The translations under genes were made by a program, and so were the position numbers. Below, one piece after another: positions 1-13,000 of a stretch of DNA of 64,000 nt. Numbering within the stretch: position 1 is the first letter of the stretch; every line of letters begins with the position of its first letter. This stretch comes from Rhynochetos jubatus. Taxonomy: Eukaryota > Chordata > Aves > Eurypygiformes > Rhynochetidae. Location: positions 16,443,501 through 16,507,500 of the forward strand of contig CM050656.1 in the NCBI GenBank assembly GCA_027574665.1, read 5' to 3'. The notes under the pieces are model-generated. The model was not told the DNA's origin and did no database searches. It saw only the letters and a list, made by a program, of their open reading frames with translations.

Positions 1-1925
1 TTGGTGTTGACAAAGACATACATAGCTCGTACACGGGTAGAATCCAGCCTGCTCTGCCCAAGACTCCTTGGGACAGAGGAGCTTCCCTTGCTTCCCTCAA
101 GGTGAAACTGCAGCAGCCCTCCGCTGTTCCCTCGCTTCACTCGCCCTGTGAGCGTGTTTAACCATGCTTCTGCTTGGGACGCCGGACTGAGAATGGTTTA
201 GAGGGCTTTATTTTGCCCTGGGGGAGCGGAAATTCAGTACCCACTGCACAGTTAATGGTGCTACGCTCCCCTTTGCCACACGTGTGATGCATCTTGTCTT
301 GGTGACCTGCTGTCGCTTCCAGCTTTCCAGCAGAAAACTGGCATTTTCCAATACCCAGAAAACAGGGTCAACTGGTGTCCGATCCCCACGCTGACGTCCG
401 CACGTTTCTCCTTGTGTGACTCCTTCAGAAGTTCCGAAACGGGCAGGCTTGGCCCCGAGCGTGGATCTGCCACCCCTGGCCTTGAAATGTTTTTTGCCAG
501 AAGCGGGTTGCAAATAGGCAAACAAAAGTCTAATTCCCTTTCCTGCTTTGTCTCCCTCCAGACATCATCTCATTTTAATTAATTACCTTACCCCAGTGAA
601 TGGAAATACTAACGACAGGTCATATTCCACACTGAATCTTCCCGCAGCCCTTTTTCTGAAAATTCCTCTCTCCGGTGTTCAAGGCCTTTTAGACAGAGCG
701 CACGCGCTGCGCGAGCCTCGCTTCAGGTACCCTAAGGATTAATTGAAGAACGTGATGGAAGGAAGGGAAGAGTGTGAGTAAAATAACCGGTTTATATTTG
801 TACCCTCAAATGTCAGTTCATTACCAGAGTTAGAAAGCAGCTGATGCAGAAAACTCATTATGGCCTCGTTTAGAATGCTTATTTCTTGGAGTCAAGAAAG
901 CCTTGCCTCGCGCAGCTTACCCGTCCGACACAGCTATGCCAGGTCCTACAGTACGCTTGGGGATGTGAAGCACAGAGGGTTTTCTTTAGGGCGCAGCACG
1001 TTCAATACTCTGTTTAACTGGTTTATCTGCGTTTATTTAAAACCCAAAGCAGTGAAGACTCCCACTGCTCCCTGTTCTCAACACTCGAGTCACATTATTT
1101 GCACAGGTTTTTGCAGTGCCTAAGTCAGGTGAAATCAAATGGTCGGGGGAGCCACGTCTACAGCCCCGCGCACCAAAGCGTGCTTTTCCTGTGACTGTAG
1201 TGCTTGTAACTGTGTCCGGGTAGCAGGTGACCGGGATCCCTGTTCACCAGCGCACCCGGGGTGCAGCAGGCTTCTAGGAGCAAGACAGATGCCCGCTGTG
1301 CTGGCCTGCAGGCTCTGTCTGTCAGCGGCGTCAGGGCCACGACCCGCTCTGCAGGGGCCGGGCTGCGGGCACCAGTGGGTTCTGTAGGAATCCCCGGGAC
1401 GCCTGCCGTGTCCCCTTGCCTCCTGGCGAACAGCCAGGGTGTAATTCTGAGTCGTTCGGTTCAGAAGGAAATTCTGCAAGTAAAACATCCCACAAATCTG
1501 CGCTAACCGAGACTGATGAGGATGGTCCGAAGGTCACCGCCCCCGGGCCGTGGTTGGGACGCAGCCCTGGCGCTGAGGGCAGGTCTGGAAAGCCGGCCTG
1601 GAGAAGGCAGGGCACGTTGGTTGGTACTGCCTGCGCTGGCAGCGTGTCACCCCTGTGACTCTCCGTACCGCTGTGAAACCGGGCACGGCGCTTACACGGG
1701 GACGCGATGTGGCTGTCCCCGGGGACCGCAGCCTGCATCTCCCTCGGTCCCGGCGGCGGGGGCACGGTCCCGCCGTCCCCGGCTTCCCCGTCGCCCCGAG
1801 CCTGCGATGCTCCGGAGAACGCCCAGTGCCTGCCATTCACCTGGAAGCCGAGGAACTCCTTCCAGAAATGAACTGTAGGTACCGTCACCGATTTTCCGCG
1901 GTCTGGCTGTTCTATCATCTCCCAC
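1..1925. other. upstream intergenic sequence, no gene recognised
   Basis: No coding exon with recognisable homology was found on either strand. The sequence is unremarkable to about 1.1 kb and then becomes steadily richer in GC and CpG. The open frames here are short, overlap on both strands and resemble no family I know. In mammals the next gene on this side is PRKACB, but none of its exons was recognised. Confidence 0.5.
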
Positions 1926-2870
1926 CGTGCGCGGAACCTCCTCGGCTCAGCACCGCATCCTTCGAAAGCTACCCGCGGAGTTCGCCTCGCCCCGTGTCCC
2001 CCCCTCGCCGTTAGCTCACACCCCCCCTTTGGCAGGAGGAGTACAGGCGTTTGCCAGGGGGTCCCATGGAGCCGGGGTCATGACTCTCGCCCTGGGGGCT
2101 CCCCTCCGGGTTTGCAGCCGCCTCCCCCCCCCCCCCCCCCCCGCCCCGCCCGCGGCTCCCCCCGCAGGTAAGCGCTGCCGGCGGGGAGCCGCTCCCCAAC
2201 CCGACAGACTTCCCGGGGTGCTCACGCGAGCCTCCGCGGGGCGGGCGGCGGCGAGGAAGGGGGCGGCAGGCGGGGGGTCCCCCGCGGTGGGGGAGCGGCG
2301 CCTTTAAAAGGTCCGCCATGACGGCGGCGGTTGGCGCGGGCCGTGAGTGGCAGCGCGTCACGCGGGCCCGGAGCCAGGCGGGGCCGCTGCCCGGTGTCAA
2401 ACCCAGCCGGCTCCCAGCGCCCCGCTGCCGGCGCGGGGAGGGGGTGGGAGGGGGGGCGCGGCGCGGCAGCCGGGGGCTCCGCCGCTCCGGAGCAGCCTGT
2501 AGCAATGCTTTGGTTTAGTTGCTCGTAGGTAGGTTTTTCTGTCTTACTTTCCCCCCCCCCGCCCCAGCCCCCCAAATGACAATGATGTGGTGCGGTGCTG
2601 CCTGGCGAACGGGCTCAGAGATGCCGGTAAAATGGTGAACGCGTGTCACACAGTCCCGGCGGAGCCGTTCTCTCGCCCGCCGTGGGGGAAGGCGAGCCCC
2701 GGCAGCGCCCCCCCCCCAACGCCCGGGCGGCTCCGCGGAGGTGCCCTGCCCCGGGGGAGGGGGGGCTGGCGGGTCCTGCGCGGACGGGGCGAGGGGACCC
2801 GTCCCCTGGCAGCGGGCTGGTGCGGTTGTCGTCCTGCGGTCACCTCAGGTGAACCGAGAAGTGATTTGAG
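1926..2870 (+). promoter_or_regulatory. CpG island, probable SAMD13 promoter and first non-coding exon
   Basis: This stretch is very GC-rich with frequent CpG, including a run of 19 C at 2124-2142. A TATA-like CTTTAAAAGG lies near 2300, and possible splice donors occur at about 2341 (GTGAGT) and about 2525 (GTAGGT). It lies about 1.1-2 kb upstream of the first recognised SAMD13 coding exon, which has a 3' splice acceptor in front of it and so needs an upstream non-coding exon. Start site and donor choice cannot be fixed from sequence alone. Confidence 0.55.
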
Positions 2871-3402
2871 GGAATGCGCGAGTTATCGGGTCAGCGCTGC
2901 AGGAAGCAGCAGCTTCTCATTAGTTTGTCACTGTTTTCTCGGTGCGTGCTAGCTGGATAATAAAGGGTCTTTTTCCTTAGCAGCATTATTAATTGCTATC
3001 CTCGATTTTTTGCGAAGCTTTTAGCTAGAGAGTGTGATTTCCCCGTTCTGTAGTTCCCAGAGCTCTGTGACATTTCCCTGGCATCCATTAACGCTACAGC
3101 GAGAACGTCCTGAGTCCTCGGTCAGTTCTTTGGTGCTCTCTGACAGAGAAATGGCTTACTTGAGGAAGGAAAAGGCTTGTTCCACGGAGGGTGGAAAAGG
3201 ATGTGTGGTGAAAGTACCCCAGCACGCTGCGAGGAGGGAAACAGGCTGGATTTTCTGCTGTGTCCTTCCAACGCTCCTTTCCCTTTCAGAGTTCAGTATG
3301 CCGTGCGCGTAGAAGAGGCTGTGCGAGCGCAGGAAGGATGATCCTATGGATAACATACCGAGTTAGGCCTCAGGAGTTTGGCACCCAGTTAGTAACTCTG
3401 CT

Positions 3403-3456
3403 CACCAGCTTTCTGTGTGACACCAGCTTTCTGTGTGACACCAGCTTTCTGTGTGA
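3403..3456 (+). repeat. three perfect tandem copies of an 18-bp unit
   Basis: The unit CACCAGCTTTCTGTGTGA occurs three times head to tail without a mismatch at 3403-3420, 3421-3438 and 3439-3456. It lies in the probable first intron or 5' region of SAMD13. The absence of divergence suggests recent expansion. Confidence 0.95.
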
Positions 3457-3933
3457 GTTGGGTGTAAGACGCTTCGTGCTCACCTGAGTCCTCATTTGTA
3501 AAACGAGGTTATGGACTTCAAAACCTTGCTAGGGATAAGATCGTACGTCCTTTCGGATCCTCCATGTAGCAGGGAGACTGAAGGCGTAATAAACCCTCTT
3601 GGTGTATAATTACGTATTGCAGGTCAGTCTCTGTGTATGGATATATAGTTTGGTCAAAATTTGATTAGTTTTAAAAAGGATCAAATGTAACGTTACCTCC
3701 CTTGATTTTCAGACATGTCATATTTCTTGTGGTTGAAACACAGGTCAACTTTTCCTAGTTCATTAGCTGTTATCAGCTTTGCCAGGCTTCTGCGGAAAGC
3801 ACTCTCAGACAGCACCTTTGCTCTAGGTGGAATCACGGTTGCGTCCCTGTAGAATGCTTGTTTCTGTTACATGATGCTGCTCTTTTCATACTATTGATAA
3901 TTAAACACAGTTTTTTTCCCCTCTGTTGATCAG

Positions 3934-4018
3934 TTGCTGAAGTAAAAGAAACCTCTATCCTACCCATGCTAACTGTTGACATGGAAAACAAGGAAAATGG
4001 CTCTCTGGATGTCAAAAA
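3934..4018 (+). CDS. SAMD13: SAMD13 exon with start codon
   Basis: The exon follows a pyrimidine-rich acceptor ending CAG at 3933 and ends before GTAAGT at 4019. The first 32 bases are 5' UTR, and coding starts at ATG 3966. It encodes [17 protein letters not shown] and the first two bases of an Asn codon (phase 2). Confidence 0.9.
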
Positions 4019-7000
4019 GTAAGTGAATCCATAGTGTTCAGTTTATGTAAACAGCACATGGATTTTGATTGTAGTTTTCCTTTGACTTAATGTGGTTGGC
4101 AAGGGTGGGCACCTCCATCTTTGCTCCTTCAAACCTTCCCCATTCTCAATTACTTTTATTGTATTTCAACTTGGAAATGGAAGAATCTTGGGCACTGAAT
4201 TGATTAAAAGTGAGGTGTGGGAGAACTGTATAGTAATGCAGAGATGTAGAAGCTAGTAACTTCAGTTAGGGGTGTACCCTTCTCCAATGATTTCTCATCT
4301 TGACCAGAGACTAAAGCAAGTGGTAGCACTGTAACCAATACTCTGCCTCTGCTCACCTGTCTGCTAGTGGTTTTGCAGAACCAGTGCCTGATAACGAGAA
4401 GTGTCCTGTACGGAAGTCTCTGTCTCTTTCAGACACACTTGCCCTTTGCTGCTGACTGCCCAGCCACCTAGAGCCAAGGAGTCCTAGCAGCAGCAAGTCT
4501 TTGGTGTCAATTCTCTTCTGGAACAGATATTTTAAGCTGTTAGCTGGAGAAGTGCTAAACTGCTGGGTTTTTACTTCAGGCCTAGAGTGGGAGTATGATA
4601 GAGACGTGGTGTGCACTGCTCTACAATTTTCTTTAGTGTGGTAGAATGCAGGCTAAGGGATGGGAACAATTTGGAGGCATTTCTGTATCCTTAAAGGTCA
4701 GCAATACTTAGATTAGGACCAGCAATTCTGAATGAAGTTATGATCTGAGAAATGGAGTTCTGTGTTGAAAAAATGGGCCTTGCTCCTTTAGAGCTGTACT
4801 GCGCTAGATATACACATACAGAGAGACAGACATTAAAAAAACCCCAAAACACCACAGAGTACTAGGGAGTTCTTTGTCCTCTCAAACTGCAACACTTCTG
4901 CAAAGCTGCATCTCATCATTCTTCTTCAGATCTCTTTTCTATAAGCCTTCCAAGAAACCTTGACAATGCGTAAGCTCCCAGGCACTAGGTAGTAACAATA
5001 ATAATGGTCACTTCAAAATGCTGATGAAACACCTGTTTATGACACATCATCAAAAGACGTGATGGTGGTCATTAAATCAGCATGCTGCCCCTTCACTTAA
5101 GACGTTGGTTACGCCATACCAATATAAAATGCATTTCTCTAATGAGTGACCATGAATATACCATGTGTGTCCCTCAGAAGCCACCTTCCGTTGGCAGGGT
5201 TGCTTCTACAGTGAAGACTCCATGGTGGGAGGAGAAGGAAGGCAGGTAAAGCAAGGACATTTTACTAGCAATTGCGAAAGTGGCTTTTTAAAACTGATGG
5301 GGTTTGTAATTAAACTGATCAGGAGCTGTGGTTTCTAAATGTATGTGTGCAGCACATATGTGCACATATACCTACAAAGGAAGTGTTTGGCACTTTCTTG
5401 AAGTGGTTATAAATAGCTTGGATAAAATCTCTTCACAGCTATATCCTTTCACGCCTTGCTGCTTCTGCCACATGATGGCAATAAAGGCACAGGGACAGTG
5501 GTGAAAAGCCGACAAGCCTAATCTATATTCATTGTCAGTGCATCTACTATCTCCTTACAGCACCTAAAATGCCAGTCCTTGTAGGATTTTGCAGCATCCA
5601 GGTTGTCTGGCTATGCCATGGCTGTTATATATTCCCTTTTCTTGTCTAAGGAATAGAACCATGGGCAACAGCAGGGCAAGTGGGGAACTATTAAAGTCTA
5701 GAAGCCAAATGAGCATCTGTGTGGGTAGATGGGTTAAAATCCAGCCAGCCACCAACAGCCTGCCACATGCCTTGGAGTCTTTTGCAGATGTAGCTGTGGA
5801 AATTGGCTTCACTGAAGGTCCAGCATGATGCTATTCCTTGAGGCAGGAACTTGCAATTATTTCCTGTGATTAGTTAATGACTAAGGTAGACCCCTGAAGC
5901 CGTGGCACTTGAGGCTGAGATAGGGCTGGACCAAGCTGTACTTCCCTAGGGGTAAAAGGAGAGCCACTTAACGAACTAACACACCTGGGCTGAAATACAA
6001 AATTGTGGGAAGGAGGGTTTGGGACTGTATTTAGCTTGAAACTAAAGTGTTTTGGGATGTCAGCTTAATAGAGTTAGGAGGTATTTTTACAGCTTGAATC
6101 TTTTATTTGCTATTTAGAAAGAATTAAATTCAGTGTCTTTTAGGACTTACTGTGTTTCTGTAAATACCGAGTTGGTGGGGTTTGTTTAATTTTAAGTAGA
6201 AGATGAATCACAGAAAGTGATAGTCTATGTCTTAGGGAAAATGCAGATTTAAATATAATTCTTCAAATGCTGCTTTTACAAATACACCTTTTACTTCTTA
6301 AGCCTCAGAATGTGCACAACACTAAAATCTTAATTGAAAGGTATTTGTTGATTAAAAAAAAAGTGCATCTCTAATAAGGCCAGATAGTCTCATTCTCCGT
6401 TTTGCTGAGTGTTGCTTTTCTGTGTAATCACAATCAGTGAAGTGATTCATAAAGTAAGTCATTACTTGATGAACAAAACAGGAAACTCTAGCCCTTTGCT
6501 CATTGCTCTGAGGTATGTGTACATTCCATGTGGTAAGAGAAAGAAGCTGCCTTTAGAAGGCTGAGCACACGGTGTGATAGCGAGGTTGCAGTGTGAGTCC
6601 CTAGGGACAGCGTTTTGCCATATTGAGAGGTACGTCCCAAGAGTTAGGGGAGAAGCAAAAGTCCTTGTGTTCGCAAGTCATCCTTCCCAGGGCTCAACTA
6701 GTTGTAGGAATTGGGGTGTTGTAGAAACAGCGATGGGAAGCACTGTGTGATTTTGTTCGCTTCTCTTCATGGTTGGTTGGAAAAATGGTTGGCCCTTGAT
6801 TCGCTCAATTACTTTGCTGCAATACATGCAAGTCTAGGAGGGGCAGTGGTGGTGACAGCTGGAAAAGAAAAACTTAAAGAACAGACCAAAAATGCTGCCG
6901 GGAGAGTATAATCTGTGTTTCTTTTCCAGCTGGTGCTGTTGAAAAATCAAAGTCCTGCCTCTAAGCTTCAGGCCCTGCAATGGACAGGATTCTGACATCT

Positions 7001-10000
7001 GCTCTCATCTGTACATTTTCGATATTTCTTCATTAGCATTATGGTTACGCATGCAGAATAGTGGAAAATGTCTGGCATGAGCTCTGGGACTTCTAGTTGG
7101 AGAAACATGTTAAAGAATTTCCTTCTTTGGATGTCTTGCTCTTCATCCCCCTGAATTGCTACAGGAAAGGCAGTCAAGCTCACTGTGTGTCTTTTTTACC
7201 AAGAATTTGCAGATGCACAAAGTTTATCTGAGAGGGGGTGATGGCAGGTTGAGGATAAGGAATGCAGGATAAGGATAGTAATATGAATGATTGGTTGGTT
7301 TTGCTGCTGCAGAAAACAATTGCCTGAGGTCAATCACAGGACGAATTAATTCTGATTGTTTTTAACATGTTTTTTCAGATTCCTAGCTATTTAAAAAGTC
7401 TGTAGATTTGTCCAAAGATGAGGCCCAAAACAATTTTCTACATTAAGCAATTGTACAATCATTGGTGCTTCTCTCTCTCTTTTTTTTTTTTTTTTTTTTA
7501 CAAGGTAAAGATGGTTTCCAGTAGTTTCTACCCATGTTACAAGGAAGCACAGTCTCATCTGCGAAAAGAGTAATCCACATACTGAAATCGTTGATAAGTA
7601 CTTAATAGCTGAAAGCAAGCTGCAGTCTTGAAAGGCAGGGATTTGGTACCTCAGTCATGGTAGTCTTTGTTCTCCAACTGCAAAGGCAGCAGGCTTGCAG
7701 GAAAAGATCCTGACTGATTACCTTTGGCTGATGTGAAGATTCACATACTTTCTTCTTCTCTGAAGGGAGAGGTACCTCGGTTGTCCCCAGCATCAGGTCT
7801 TTGAAGTGGGAGAGAACAGGAGTGACTGTTCTGTATCGGGGCGAGGGGAGGTGTGTCAAAGGATACTTTTCCTGGAGGAACAAGGAAGGAGGGGATGTAC
7901 ATGGGGTGTGCACAAAGAAGCAGCAAACGCCCTGCACACATTTAGTGATTGCTTGTCTGGATTTGCACTTTGCAGTTCAGTAGAGAACGGGAGACCTCCG
8001 GATCCTGCTGACTGGGCTGTTATCGATGTTGTGAATTACTTCAGAACAGCTGGATTTGAAGAACAAGCCAATGCTTTTCAAGAACAGGTAAATCTGTTAG
8101 GAAACACCTTCTGACTGCCACCAGTTTCTCACATGGCACATTTTTGCCATGGATCTGATTATATACTGTTAAATGGGAGTGGAAATCCCACATTAGTGGG
8201 GGGATTTGGTCTGTTATTGGGTGCAAATCCATGGGACTATGACCTTGGAGTAATAATATTGTTCTACAGGGTGTGGGTAATAGGTTGGAGCTGGTTTAAA
8301 ACAGTCACCTGAAAGGTGAGGAATCTAACCAAGTTCTCTGGCTTGGACTTAGTCTCCATACGCAACCCACGCAGTTTCACTATCTTGTTATATAAAATGT
8401 GAATGGTGATTCCCTTCTTCCTTAGTGCGTTGTGCAGATACACTCATGAGTATTTGTAAAATCCAGGGCTCCTAAGCAGCAAGTTGCTTTTGAAGACCTA
8501 GGGTGTAAAAGGGGCTGCTGCCTTGCATTGCACTTGGCAGCGCAAGTGAACAGGGAAAGGACAAGTTAGCACTAAAGGGGAAGAAGCTTTTTAGGCACAG
8601 GGGCAGCATGTTTGTAGGACTGTGAGAAAGAGCTTGTGCTTTGTAACTGCTGATGTTGATGGAGGGCTTCTTTTGGTAGTTTTGATCAGCTTAAGGGTCA
8701 TAAGGCCCGCTGTAACTGGCCTGTCAGCATATGGGTAAGCTGGGATAGTGGGGCAGGATAGGGAGGTTGGTTTACTTGGCCTACAGCCCACCTTTTCCAC
8801 AGAGAAGGAGCTTGCATCTCCAGAGTGCCAGTTCAGCACCTTCCCTGATAAGTCTATAGGTTTGTGTGCGACTACCAGGAAACTAGTGACCAACGCTTGT
8901 ATTCAGTTATCAGAATAGATGGCTTGACCTTCCAGGGCACTGAGCTAGCGCAAGTTATTGGCAGCCTTGCAGGGAAGCTGTACATCTAACATGAAATAAT
9001 GTTGGTTGATCTTGCTGGCCTTCAGCACCTGGGCAGTGAAATCCCATCCGATTGTAGGTGATGAGTATAATGGAGTATCTAAATCTAGCTCTTCATTCTT
9101 GGGGGTGAAAAGCCCAGTGTTGGGTAATTCTCTGGTAGGGTGCAGAAGGAGGGTATTTCTGCAGCTGCTACTAATTTTTCAGAATCTGAAGATGGGTAAT
9201 CAAGAAAAAAAATAGTTTAATATGTCCGTTCCTTAATACCAACATCCTCATCTCCTCAACAGCCTTGAAAATGTGGCTTAAAAAAAACACATACGCAAAG
9301 GAATTGCGGCCTCTGGGTTTTTTTTTTTTCCTTATACTGCCAGATACCTTTGACTTTCGTCAAATATCTTAACCTCTCTGCACCTCAGCTGGCTTGTCAA
9401 TAATACTGCAGTAATTACTACTGATCCTGCAGCAGCAAGGTGAGGCTAACTCATGAGTTTTGGCAAAGCAATTTGCAACAGCCTGATGGAAAACAGCATA
9501 ACAGCATAGAAGTAGAGTGTAAAGCTTTTATTAGTATTCTGCAGTGAGGACAAGTGGCTTCAGGAGGATAGCTGAAGTAAGCTGCTTTTCAGCAGTGTGT
9601 TGCCAGGGCTCTGCCCGGATAGCCATGGGTAGAAATGTGGCTGTGATTCCACTGCCAACTTCACTTTATGCCAAAACCTTGGAGGGAGAGGCTGGCAGCT
9701 GCCACCAGGATGCAGCCAGGAGAAGTGGGAAGGACACTTACAGCAGAAGTAATTTCTGCTTCCTTCCCTCTCCATTCCCTTAGCAGCACAAGGAGCAGCA
9801 AGTGCTGGTTCTCCATGTCAGCTCTGCTAGCTCATTCCCTGTCTGCACCAGGAACAACCCTGCCCTGTTGGGGACACCAGGGGTGGTATTCTGTTTCCCC
9901 TACGCTGTTCACTAGCCGCTAACTTTAACTCTGTGTACTTACAGTATTTGTTATCAGGATCTTCCAGGTATGGCAGTGCGGTCAGGGTCTGTCTGTAGAG

Positions 10001-13000
10001 TCACCAGGCTCGCAGTTGAAGCTCTGGCCATCTCTGTTTTTCTCTGCCATTTATACTGCAGTTTGCCTGGGCCCTAGAAATCTAAATTCATTTGATCTGC
10101 TACTGCCCTGAATATGTACTGGGAAGGGAGGTTATAAATGGTAAAGTATTCTGTTTCACCTCCAACACCGGGAAATCGTTTTGCACTGAACTGCTTCAGC
10201 AGGAGTAGCACAATGGTTGCCTTACAAAACAACCATACCCCAGAATGTAATAATGAAATCTATTATTACATTCAGCTTTTACACAACAGTAACTCAGTCC
10301 ACACTTTCTTTTGATGAACCTGAATGCATCTGGACTCACCCAAAGCAAGTGACTCAAAGGGTTTTTAAGACCTGAATTTTTTTACAACATTTAAAGGAAA
10401 ATGAGAAGACATTTTAAGGACTGCAGAATGTTTTAATAAAAGTGTATTGTACGTGCCGGTAAGAAGTGATGATTGTGTGATGATGATACATTATTCCTTC
10501 TTGGAGTGCCACTGATGTCAGCAAGTCAGAAGAGCTCACTGATGACCACAGATTCGTCTGAAAGATGTTGCCCAGTAGCAGGAAAACATAACATCAGCAA
10601 GCAAATCAGATAAGCCAACAAGTTGGGGGCTCAGGATAACTAAGGAGAGAGGCAGACCAGATGCAGAAGGAGGGTGTGAACATGTTCAAAGAACTGCTGC
10701 CTGCCAGTATGTGGCTGAGCTTTCTCGAGGAGCCCTGGGAGCACAGAGGACTGTGGCTCACTCAAAGTCTGAAGCTGTTTGCCATGTCTCGAGACACTAT
10801 GCCAGACCTTCATTATTGCCCACGTGGCTTCTTAACCATTAGTGTTGTGATAGCCAGATATGCCCAAGTAACCCAACAGTGGTTTGCTGGCCTCACTGCA
10901 GTGCCTTACGAGAAGGGAAGCTGGGGTTTGCTGCTAGCTGATGCTTTCTGGCAGAGCTGCGGCATGGAGGAGCATGTGAGCGTGCTGCCTGCCGTGCTTT
11001 CCTGTTAGCTGTACTGTAAAACCTTGCAGTTCTCAGTCACTTGGAGAAAGAGCAGAAAGAGTGCTGGGAGGACTGAAGCGTAACTGCTCCTCTGGTTATT
11101 TGCTGGAGACAATGTGCTGTTGTTGCCGGGGTCGTCCTGGCACTGTGGGGAATTTGCTGTGAGCTCTAGTTGTGCAGGGGGCTTGTGGTGGTTTAACCTT
11201 ATCTAGCGATAAAGTGCCACTCAGTCGCTCACTCACCTCCCCTCTGCCCCACTGCAGGAGGAGAGTTGGAGGAAAAGACAAGGAAGCCGTAAAAGTTAAG
11301 ACAAGAACTATTTACAAAATAATTGAAAATAAATGGAAATTATAGTGATGCTAATAATGCTACTACTACTAAGTAATTAAAATAGTAGAAAATAGAACAT
11401 ATGATACTATTGCTCACCACCCACTGACCAACACGCAGCCAGGTCCTGACAAGTGAGAGTCCAAGCCCCAGGGCGGCAACACGAGACAAAAGCCAGCCGA
11501 CCCCCCAACCCACCAACAAACGAACACGTCTCACCACTAACAGCCATGCCAAGAGCTAACAAAGGAGCCAACAAGCTATCCCCAAAGTCTTAACAACACC
11601 CCCCAGGCCACTTCCTGCCTCATAACTGCGTGTGTGCACCATGGAATGAAACACTCCCTCGGCCAGCCTGGGCCAGCCGTCAGCACTGTGAAGAAAAGGA
11701 GCTCTTTCCTGCCTGAAACCAGCATAGGGCTGCCTCTGCAGATGACATTAAAAAGGCATACTGAGCTGGCATTGAAGTTGCATCTTGAAAAACATCCAGA
11801 AACCAGAGAAGTAGTAGAGGAGAAATTCAGAGAAGTCACCAAAGCATACAAAATCTTACCTGGTGTCAAAAATGGGATGACTATGACAAATCTACATAAG
11901 CAGATTTAAGCGGAAAACTGAAAGAAGTGGAAGAGGTAAAGCTTACAATACACAGAAAGACACAGCACACGAGTTCTGAATGCATTATCACTCATTTCTA
12001 CCCAGATATATTTAGAGAATGAGTTTTCTGTTGAACGAAAGCCTTAGTAGTTACCAACATTTCTAGAATCCATGGGGAGCCCTGTGGAAGAAGAAGGGAA
12101 AGGAATAGATGCTTTTTTCCTATTCTTGGAGTTTCTCCTGTTCCAGGTACTGGATTTACTTCATTTGGATCCTACCAAGCTGGAGGCTGTTCTTCCTCCA
12201 CAGCATCATTGAACAGCAACAGCAAAGGGAACTTCAGATCCATCATAGTAATGAGCAAAACACTCTGGTGTCAGAATTCCCACAGAAAGCATTGTGGTGA
12301 ATGGAAAAGAGAGAATAGAAACTGGTTTTAACCACTAACGTTCTCAGCAGTAATTGGAAAGAGGCACCTGGTGTAATTGGGTCAAAAAGTTATTTCTTTT
12401 AGAAAAACTGTGACACTGTGCTGCTCTGAAGGATTAGCAATCATGTCTCTTGGGGAGATTTTAAAGAAATTCCACTTCCAGCTGATCTTTGACTATGTTG
12501 TGGTTTGTCCATGTATTTTGTATTTATGAACTTTATCAAATCATGAGAGAAATCAGCCTGGACAAATTAATGCTGGACGGTAGCATTGGTCTTCCTCTTT
12601 TCATGTTGAGCTGTAATCAAGGACGGGATCTCTGACATTTCCAAAGTGACATTTAATATTTCTAAGGAAGATGCTGCAGTGGGATAAATTGATGTTTATA
12701 AAAAATACAATATTTTGGCAATATATGTTATCATGGCCCAAACCAATATATGTAAGCACTTGAACTGGCTGTTGGCTGTTGATAACAAATTCAACATTAA
12801 TAGTGGGGTTTTTATAAAAGGAGAATGCAACAGCAGAGGGAAGTCCAGTGCAGGGGAATGCCATAAGGCTATATACCTCCTATGGCTATGGAGACCCTGG
12901 GAGGTCTGGCTGCATTGTGAGACACCAGTCGATGTGGTGTTGTGTAGCTCTAGCTCCTGTTTCCTGAGTAGTGCAGTGTGGTTGAACTGTAGGTGTGTAT

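Noticed and set aside
1331..2505. Overlapping long frames on both strands in the CpG-rich region
   Set aside because: High GC removes stop codons in all frames. No frame has homology, and the region is better explained as a promoter.
11634..11909. Open frame of 91 residues containing a J-domain-like stretch, as a possible small gene
   Set aside because: It begins inside the LTR and reads into the DNAJB-like pseudogene. A frameshift lies at the junction with DDIKKAY, and downstream homology is broken by stops.
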